A stretch of DNA of 11,242 bases, from contig JACCSV010000045.1 of NCBI GenBank assembly GCA_013812805.1, positions 1 through 11,242 of the forward strand, in the 5' to 3' direction. The first letter of the stretch is position 1, and every line of letters starts with the position of its first letter. A model generated the notes under the pieces. It worked only from the letters and a program-made list of their open reading frames with translations, ran no database searches and was not told where the DNA came from. Of this stretch, positions 1-4,840 are shown piece after piece. Position numbers and translations under genes: made by a program. Origin of the DNA: Sphingomonas sp. (GTDB taxonomy: Bacteria > Pseudomonadota > Alphaproteobacteria > Sphingomonadales > Sphingomonadaceae).

Positions 1-41
1 ATGGTCGCGGTGTCCGCGGCCTCGATCTTGAAGTCGTACAT
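1..41 (-). CDS. 5' end of an unidentified gene, cut by the window edge
   Basis: Only 13 complete codons are visible, reading MYDFKIEAADTAT, followed by a truncated codon. The ATG at 41-39 is preceded on the minus strand by a good ribosome binding site, GAGGA at 52-48, which supports this as a real start. It lies downstream of arfB on the same strand, so the two may be co-transcribed across the palindromic repeat between them. The first residues (aromatic, F-x-I, then A-x-D) faintly recall the N-termini of some tRNA-guanine transglycosylases, but the residues after the Asp do not fit the usual DGxAR. I do not assign a function. Confidence 0.45.
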   Translation of the reverse strand, partial: MYDFKIEAADTAT

Positions 42-50
42 CAGTCGTCC

Positions 51-118
51 TCGTCATTGCGAGCGAAGCGAAGCAATCCAGCTGGATTGCCGCGTCGCTT
101 CGCTCCTCGCAATGACGA
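51..118. repeat. Palindromic intergenic repeat (REP-like hairpin)
   Basis: The two arms are almost perfectly complementary about a centre at 81/82. TCGTCATTGCGAG (51-63) pairs with 106-118, CGAAGCG (64-70) with 96-102, and GCAATCCAG (73-81) with 82-90, leaving only small internal bulges. The result is a long hairpin with essentially no loop. Units starting CGTCATTGCGAGCGAAGCGA are, from general knowledge, recurrent intergenic repeats in alphaproteobacterial genomes, so this is probably one copy of a dispersed family. It fills the gap between the arfB stop and the next minus-strand gene, and its left arm touches that gene's ribosome binding site. Confidence 0.85.
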
Positions 119-119
119 T

Positions 120-530
120 CTAATCGAACGTCACTTTCCCGCGGCCGTGCTTGACCGCGCTTCTCTGCTTCTTCTCGTCTACCCGCCTGGCTTTCGCCGC
201 TCGGCTCGGCCGGGTCGCCCTGCGCTTGGCCCGGACGATATGGGCATCGGCGATCATCCGCGCCAGCCGCAGCCGCGCGTCGTTGCGGTTGGCATCCTGG
301 GTGCGGAAGCGCCGGGCGGTGATCAGTAGCTCGCCCGCGGCCGTGACCCGCGATCCGGCGATGCGTTTCAACTGCTCGAGAACCACTTCCGACAGACCAA
401 GCCTGGCCAGGTCGGCTCGAAGCTGAACCGCGGTGGCGACCTTGTTGACATTCTGCCCGCCCGGCCCGTTGGCGGCGAGGAAACTCTCCGAAAGTGCATC
501 TTCGGGAATGAAAACGTCTTCCGGCCGCAT
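120..530 (-). CDS. arfB: Alternative ribosome-rescue factor ArfB (peptidyl-tRNA hydrolase, YaeJ family)
   Basis: This protein of about 136 residues releases nascent chains from ribosomes stalled on mRNA lacking a stop codon, by hydrolysing peptidyl-tRNA in the P site. The sequence has the class-I release-factor signature NGPGGQNVNK near residues 21-30, with the catalytic GGQ. It ends in the Lys/Arg-rich tail typical of ArfB (arginine-rich from about residue 100, then DEKKQRSAVKHGRGK), which in known homologues enters the empty mRNA channel. Its length is normal for ArfB and far too short for RF1 or RF2. A GTG at 536 is also in frame, but AGGCG at 541-537 lies six bases before ATG 530 and directly abuts the GTG, so I prefer 530. 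It is divergent from ctrA. Confidence 0.93.
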   Translation of the reverse strand: MRPEDVFIPEDALSESFLAANGPGGQNVNKVATAVQLRADLARLGLSEVVLEQLKRIAGSRVTAAGELLITARRFRTQDANRNDARLRLARMIADAHIVRAKRRATRPSRAAKARRVDEKKQRSAVKHGRGKVTFD

Positions 531-563
531 TGCCACCGCCTAGCACGAACCCGAGGGCTTTGT

Positions 564-592
564 GACTCAGGCGCAACGATGCCCATGGAATC
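564..592. promoter_or_regulatory. Two GANTC (CcrM-type methylation) sites upstream of ctrA
   Basis: GACTC at 564-568 and GAATC at 588-592 lie 24 bases apart in the arfB-ctrA intergenic region. In Caulobacter, methylation of a GANTC site by CcrM tunes a ctrA promoter, and GcrA binds methylated sites. A GANTC pair in the same place here suggests related cell-cycle control, but the motif is short enough to occur by chance. The methylation itself cannot be seen in the sequence. Confidence 0.45.
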
Positions 593-599
593 CAGTGCG

Positions 600-674
600 T
601 TACACAAAATTAACCTTTTACCCCCAAATCCCTAATGGTTAATGCTGGCTTCAAGGCTGTTAAGCGGGGGTTAC
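600..674 (+). promoter_or_regulatory. Candidate CtrA-binding sites in the ctrA promoter region
   Basis: The known CtrA motif is TTAA-N7-TTAA(C), with TTAACCAT as a half-site form. TTAA (660-663), seven bases and TTAC (671-674) make a one-mismatch full site 42 bases before the ctrA start codon. ATGGTTAA at 635-642 is TTAACCAT on the minus strand. TTAC (600-603) and TTAAC (610-614) form a further pair with spacing six instead of seven. This AT-rich cluster stands out in GC-rich surroundings. Autoregulation of ctrA is established in Caulobacter; here it is inferred from the motifs and their position. Confidence 0.55.
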
Positions 675-716
675 GCAGTAGCGTTACGGCTTCAGCCTGA
701 AACGGGGGATACGGAC

Positions 717-1430
717 ATGCGGGTCTTGCTGATCGAAGACGAGCCGACGACGGCCAAGAGCATCGAGCTGATGCTCGGGACCGAGGGCTTCAACGTCTAC
801 ACCACCGACCTTGGCGAGGAGGGGCTCGATCTCGGCAAGCTCTATGATTACGACATCATTCTCCTCGACCTGAATTTGCCCGACATGCACGGCTACGACG
901 TGCTCAAGAAATTGCGCACCGCCAAGGTCGGCACCCCGGTGCTGATCCTGTCCGGCGTCGGGGAGATGGATTCCAAGGTCCGCGCGCTTGGCTTCGGTGC
1001 CGACGATTACGTCACCAAGCCGTTCCACCGCGACGAGCTGGTCGCTCGAATCCACGCGATTGTGCGCCGCTCGAAAGGCCATTCGCAGTCGGTCATCCGC
1101 ACCGGCAAGCTGGCGGTCAATCTCGACGCCAAGACGGTCGAGGTCGACGGCAGCCGAGTGCATCTGACCGGCAAGGAATATGCGATGCTGGAGCTGCTGT
1201 CGCTGCGCAAGAGCACGACGTTGACCAAGGAAATGTTCCTCAACCACCTCTATGGCGGCATGGACGAGCCGGAGTTGAAGATCATCGACGTGTTCATCTG
1301 CAAGCTGCGCAAGAAATTGAGCCTCGCCTGCGGCGGCGCCAATTACATCGAGACCGTCTGGGGCCGCGGCTACGTGCTTCGCGATCCGGAATCGGAAGAA
1401 GCTCCGGAGCCGGTCGCAGCGGTCGCTTAA
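717..1430 (+). CDS. ctrA: Cell-cycle transcriptional regulator CtrA
   Basis: This OmpR-family response regulator of 237 residues controls cell-cycle and polar-development genes in alphaproteobacteria after phosphorylation by the CckA-ChpT relay. The receiver domain (about 1-120) shows the acidic pocket E7-D8-E9, phosphoacceptor D51 in LLDLNLPDMHGYD, S79 in ILSG and K101 in TKPFH. The DNA-binding winged helix (about 130-225) contains LTGKEYAMLELL, the CtrA-type YGGMDEPELKIIDVFICKLR segment and VWGRGYVLRDP. ATG 717 is chosen because MRVLLIEDEP matches the family start and GGGGGA at 704-709 is seven bases upstream; an in-frame ATG at 642 falls within the putative CtrA-site region. The C-terminus ends VAAVA, a small hydrophobic tail that could play the ClpXP-degron role of Caulobacter CtrA (inference). 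Confidence 0.96.
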   Translation: MRVLLIEDEPTTAKSIELMLGTEGFNVYTTDLGEEGLDLGKLYDYDIILLDLNLPDMHGYDVLKKLRTAKVGTPVLILSGVGEMDSKVRALGFGADDYVTKPFHRDELVARIHAIVRRSKGHSQSVIRTGKLAVNLDAKTVEVDGSRVHLTGKEYAMLELLSLRKSTTLTKEMFLNHLYGGMDEPELKIIDVFICKLRKKLSLACGGANYIETVWGRGYVLRDPESEEAPEPVAAVA

Positions 1431-1454
1431 CGACGTTACCAACCGGGGGGTAAC

Positions 1455-1479
1455 GGGCGGGGCGAAAGCTCCGCCCTTT
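1455..1479 (+). terminator. Intrinsic terminator of ctrA
   Basis: GGGCGGGGC (1455-1463) and GCTCCGCCC (1468-1476) form a nine-pair stem with one G-U pair around a GAAA tetraloop, followed by TTTC. A second inverted repeat, CGTTACC (1434-1440) with GGTAACG (1449-1455), sits just upstream and shares one base with the first stem. It lies 25 bases after the ctrA stop and ahead of the ferritin-like genes, so those probably have their own promoter. Confidence 0.75.
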
Positions 1480-1585
1480 CATTGCGGCCGATTCGCACAT
1501 TAGCGTGGCTTGCCAGAGTGCAGCGGAACGACTCGAGCGCCCGTCTATTGAGGCGTGGGGGGCTTTGCAGCCGGAGTCCCCGACC

Positions 1586-2560
1586 ATGGATTACCTGAGC
1601 CTCGACCCCACCCGCCGACAGGCATTGCGAATGATGTCGGCGGGATTGATGGGTGCGGCCGTTGCCGGCTGTGCCGACCTGATCCCCCAGGGCGTGGGCT
1701 TGCAGCTTTTGCCCAATCCACTGACCGATCCGGCGGTGTACAATTTCGCGCTCAACCTCGAATATCTCGAGGCCGAATTTTACCGCCGCGGAGTCTATGG
1801 ACAGGGGCTTCCCGCAAACTTGATCGGCCCCAATCCCGGCCCCGTGCTGGGCGGCCGCCGCGTTCAGTTCCGCACGCCGTGGATCGCCGAGATGTTCGCC
1901 GAGATCACCGAGGATGAGACCAACCATGTCAAGTTCATCCGCCGGACCATCTCCGCATCGCCGCTGATCGAGATCAACCGTCCGGCGATCGACCTCCAGA
2001 CCAGCTTCCGGATGCTCGGCGTGCAAGCCGGGCTCGGCCCCAATTTCGATCCGTTCGCGGACGAGGAATCCTATATCCTCGGCGCCTTCATCTTCGAGGA
2101 TGTGGGAGTGACCGCTTATGCCGGCGGCGCCGACCTCCTCGCCGACGACGCCTCGATAGAGGCGGCCGCCGGAATCCTGGCGGTCGAGGCCTATCACGCA
2201 GGCGCGCTGCGCGCGACGATCGCCGAGATGGGACCGCGAATGGTCGCCGCAGCCGACGGAATCGCGCGCGCACGCGGCGCGGCGGAAAGCCCCAACAACC
2301 GACGCTCGAACCGGACGAGGGTCAACACCGTCCCCGGGCCGAAGGAGCAATTGATCAGCGCGGGTGAGGTCTTCCCGGGCGAGGTGGTTATTTCGCCTAC
2401 CGACCCTCAGGGACGCAGCTTCCCGCGGCCGCCGCAAGATGTTCTCAATATCGTTTTCATGAACCCGGACCCCGACGCGAAACGCGGCGGCTTCTTCCCC
2501 AACGGCGTTCAGGGTGTCGTGCGTCATGCCATGAACCCCGCCCAGCCGAGGAGTGCCTGA
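1586..2560 (+). CDS. Exported ferritin-like (Ferritin_2) protein, putative Tat lipoprotein
   Basis: This protein of 324 residues has a ferritin-like four-helix domain of the type annotated as desiccation-related protein. The N-terminus has a twin-arginine-like stretch TRRQALR (R10-R11) and a hydrophobic run ending in VAGC, a possible lipobox with Cys29. It may therefore be a folded, Tat-exported lipoprotein. Candidate iron ligands are E59 and E62 in the NFALNLEYLEAEFY helix, E111 and H114 (ETNH), E171 (FEDVG) and E201 and H204 (EAYH). The C-terminal part ends with a conserved GGFFPNGVQG segment. ATG 1586 is preferred because GGAG at 1573-1576 precedes it and the signal begins there; an in-frame ATG at 1505 would add an unlikely leader. 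It is probably co-transcribed with its paralogue two bases downstream. The function (iron or redox protection in the envelope) is inferred, not shown. Confidence 0.85.
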   Translation: MDYLSLDPTRRQALRMMSAGLMGAAVAGCADLIPQGVGLQLLPNPLTDPAVYNFALNLEYLEAEFYRRGVYGQGLPANLIGPNPGPVLGGRRVQFRTPWIAEMFAEITEDETNHVKFIRRTISASPLIEINRPAIDLQTSFRMLGVQAGLGPNFDPFADEESYILGAFIFEDVGVTAYAGGADLLADDASIEAAAGILAVEAYHAGALRATIAEMGPRMVAAADGIARARGAAESPNNRRSNRTRVNTVPGPKEQLISAGEVFPGEVVISPTDPQGRSFPRPPQDVLNIVFMNPDPDAKRGGFFPNGVQGVVRHAMNPAQPRSA

Positions 2561-2562
2561 AA

Positions 2563-3447
2563 ATGGAACAGATCGACCAGGATCGGCGCTCGCTGTTCGG
2601 ATTTTCGACCGGCCAGGCCGCGCTCGTAGCGATGGGCGCAATCGCGGCTTCCACTGCCTTTCCGCTCAACGAAGCGGTCGCGCAACAGGCGGAGAGTTCG
2701 ACCGACATCGACATTTTCAATTTCGCCTTGAATCTCGAATATCTTGAGGTCGATTACTATTTGCGCGGCGGACTCGGATTGACCGCCGACGAGGTGTTTC
2801 GGACATCGTTCGGCGCCCCGGTGAAGGGTGGCCGCAAGGTCCAATTCTCGAACCCGGCGCGCGAAGGCATGATCAAGAACATTGCCGGTAACGAGGCCGC
2901 GCATATTAATTTCGTGCGGGCCATAACCGGCAGTCAGGCGTCCCCGCGGCCGCCGATCGATATGGATGCCGGCTTCGCCGCGGTTGCAGCTGCGGCCGGC
3001 CTGTCGAATTTCGACCCGTTCGGCAACGAGATGGACTTCTTTCTCGGCGGAATGCTGTTCGAGGATGTCGGGGTCAGCGTGCTCAAGGGATCGGCGCGCA
3101 AGCTTCGGAGCCTGAACCTGCGTGAATCCGCGGCTGGCCTGCTCGGTAGCGAAGGCTATCACATGGGCGCAATCCGGTCGGTGATCTACAAGATGGGCGA
3201 TACGTGGCGGTCGCGCGCCGCGGCCATTTCCAACCTTCGCGACCGTCTCGACGGCCCGCAGGACCTCGACCAACCGCCGGTCAAGGTCGGCAACATGGCC
3301 AACATCGTCCCGGCCAACCACAATGGCATCGCATTCGGGCGAACCCCGCAGCATGCGCTCAACATCATTTATGGCAAGCCGGGGACCGGGGTGATGGCGG
3401 GCGGCTTCTTCCCCGAAGGGGTCAACGGCCGCATCCACGTGACCTGA
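2563..3447 (+). CDS. Second exported ferritin-like (Ferritin_2) protein, paralogue of the preceding gene
   Basis: This protein of 294 residues has the same architecture as its neighbour. The signal region has DRRSLFGF (R8-R9), a hydrophobic stretch and a likely cleavage site after AVA near residue 40, with no lipobox, so the mature protein is probably soluble in the periplasm. Candidate metal ligands match the paralogue almost position for position: E59 and E62 (NFALNLEYLEVDYY), E111 and H114 (EAAH), E167 (FEDVG), E197 and H200 (EGYH). The C-terminal GGFFPEGVNG is shared as well. ATG 2563 follows GAGGAG (2548-2553) and comes two bases after the previous stop, so translation is probably coupled. 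The two genes look like a tandem duplication that diverged in anchoring. Confidence 0.86.
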   Translation: MEQIDQDRRSLFGFSTGQAALVAMGAIAASTAFPLNEAVAQQAESSTDIDIFNFALNLEYLEVDYYLRGGLGLTADEVFRTSFGAPVKGGRKVQFSNPAREGMIKNIAGNEAAHINFVRAITGSQASPRPPIDMDAGFAAVAAAAGLSNFDPFGNEMDFFLGGMLFEDVGVSVLKGSARKLRSLNLRESAAGLLGSEGYHMGAIRSVIYKMGDTWRSRAAAISNLRDRLDGPQDLDQPPVKVGNMANIVPANHNGIAFGRTPQHALNIIYGKPGTGVMAGGFFPEGVNGRIHVT

Positions 3448-3458
3448 TCGGCGGAAAC

Positions 3459-3481
3459 CCGGCCTCTCTTATTGAGGCCGG
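3459..3481. terminator. Hairpin between convergent genes, possible bidirectional terminator
   Basis: CCGGCCTC (3459-3466) and GAGGCCGG (3474-3481) form a perfect eight-pair stem with a seven-base loop, TCTTATT. It sits where the second ferritin-like gene and the acyl-CoA dehydrogenase gene converge, and the dehydrogenase TAA stop (3471-3469) is inside the loop. There is no clear T-run on either side, so termination strength is uncertain. Confidence 0.5.
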
Positions 3482-4689
3482 TGCCGCTTCAGCTCGATCC
3501 TGGCGATGGCGCGGTTGTGGACCTCGTCGGGCCCGTCGGCGAGCCGGAGCGTGCGGATGTGCGCCCACGACATCGCCAGCGGCGTGTCCTGGCTGACCCC
3601 GGCCGCGCCGAACGCCTGAATTGCATCGTCGATGATTTTCAGGGCCATGTTCGGGGCCTTGACCTTGATCATCGCGATTTCCGCTCTCGCCGCCTTGTTG
3701 CCGGCGCGGTCCATCATGTCCGCCGCCTTGAGGCACAGCAGGCGAGTCGCCTCGATCTCCGTCCGCGCCTCGGCGATGCGCTGCTCCCAGATGCTGTGTT
3801 CGGACAGTGTCTTGCCGAAGGCGACGCGGCTCTGCAGCCGTCGGCACATCGACGCCAGCGCCTCCTCCGCAGCCCCGATCGTCCGCATGCAATGGTGGAT
3901 TCGCCCCGGCCCCAACCGCCCCTGAGCGATCTCGAAGCCACGGCCTTCGCCGAGCAGCAGGTTCGAAGGCGGCACCCGAACATTGTCGAGCGCGATCTCC
4001 ATGTGCCCGTGCGGCGCGTCAGGATAGCCGTAGACGGTCAACGCACGCTCGATCGTCACGCCGTCGGCGTCGAGCGGCACCAGGACCATCGACTGCTGCT
4101 TGTGCGGCTCGGCGTCCGGATCGGTTTTGCCCATCAAAATAGCAAGCTTGCAGCGCGGGTCGCCTGCCCCCGACGACCACCATTTGCGGCCGTTGATTGC
4201 ATAGGCATTGCCGTCTTGGCGGATGCGGCATTCGATGTTGGTCGCGTCGGACGAGGCGACACCCGGCTCGGTCATCAGAAACGCCGAGCGGATTTCGCCG
4301 CGCATCAGCGGCGCTAGCCATTGGTCCTTCTGCTCCCGCGTCCCGTAGCGGTGCAGCACTTCCATATTGCCGGTGTCCGGCGCCGAGCAGTTGAACACCT
4401 CGCTCGCCCATTCGACGTGCCCCATCTCCTCAGCGCACAGCGCATATTCGAGGTTGGTGAGCTGCTCGCCTTCGAACTCGAAACTGTCGTCGACCCGCGG
4501 CACGGCGGGGGCCGGCGGCATGAACAAATTCCACAGCCCCGCCGCGTGGGCATGGGGCTTGAGCTCGTCGATCAGCGCGATCGCATGCTCGGCCGCATAG
4601 TCTCCAGCGCGGGGCCGGATTTGCGCGTCCATGAAAGCACGGACGCGGTCGCGAAAGTGCCGCTGCCGATCGCTTAGCTCGAAATCCAC
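3469..4689 (-). CDS. Acyl-CoA dehydrogenase, ACAD10/11-like
   Basis: This FAD-dependent enzyme of 406 residues oxidises acyl-CoA to the 2-enoyl-CoA, passing electrons to an electron-transfer flavoprotein. The N-terminal helical domain starts MDFELSDRQ. The middle beta domain carries the flavin-binding AFLMTEPGVASSDATN and the INGRKWWSSGA motif. The C-terminal helical domain has RVAFGKTLSEH and LRLADGPDEVHNRAIARIEL. The catalytic-base position that is Glu in medium-chain enzymes (YEG) is Asp here (D385 in ADG), as is usual in the ACAD10/11-like group; no Glu is seen at the alternative helix-G site. The GTG at 4689 follows GGGAGGG at 4700-4694, four bases away. It is monocistronic here and divergent from the receptor gene. 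The acyl chain used cannot be read from the sequence. Confidence 0.92.
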   Translation of the reverse strand: MDFELSDRQRHFRDRVRAFMDAQIRPRAGDYAAEHAIALIDELKPHAHAAGLWNLFMPPAPAVPRVDDSFEFEGEQLTNLEYALCAEEMGHVEWASEVFNCSAPDTGNMEVLHRYGTREQKDQWLAPLMRGEIRSAFLMTEPGVASSDATNIECRIRQDGNAYAINGRKWWSSGAGDPRCKLAILMGKTDPDAEPHKQQSMVLVPLDADGVTIERALTVYGYPDAPHGHMEIALDNVRVPPSNLLLGEGRGFEIAQGRLGPGRIHHCMRTIGAAEEALASMCRRLQSRVAFGKTLSEHSIWEQRIAEARTEIEATRLLCLKAADMMDRAGNKAARAEIAMIKVKAPNMALKIIDDAIQAFGAAGVSQDTPLAMSWAHIRTLRLADGPDEVHNRAIARIELKRHRPQ

Positions 4690-4809
4690 CCGACCCTCCC
4701 GTTGCGATTGGGCTAAGCGGCCAATGCGGGGCTGGCAAGCGTGGCCGAATGCCGGAGAGTCTTCGAAGCATCGCCAAGTCGTAACGAGCCTGACACGCCC
4801 GCCGCTTAA

Positions 4810-4835
4810 CCCGAGGCCTCACGTTTCCTCGGGGG
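4810..4835 (+). promoter_or_regulatory. Leader hairpin overlapping the ribosome binding site of the receptor gene
   Basis: CCCGAGG (4810-4816) and CCTCGGG (4827-4833) form a seven-pair stem with a ten-base loop directly before the TonB-dependent receptor start codon. The presumed ribosome binding site, GGGGG at 4831-4835, shares three bases with the 3' arm, so folding could limit translation. Whether the arm is in the transcript depends on an unmapped start site. Confidence 0.4.
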
Positions 4836-4840
4836 TTTCG

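Noticed and set aside
57..329. A 90-codon plus-strand open frame starting in the palindromic repeat
   Set aside because: It runs antisense to arfB, begins inside the repeat and resembles no protein.
1436..2641. A 401-codon minus-strand open frame across the first ferritin-like gene
   Set aside because: It is antisense to a gene with clear family motifs. Long antisense frames are expected in GC-rich DNA, and its translation has no recognisable domain.
2524..3438. A 304-codon minus-strand open frame opposite the second ferritin-like gene
   Set aside because: The plus-strand frame has a signal peptide, ribosome binding site and metal ligands. The antisense frame has none of these.
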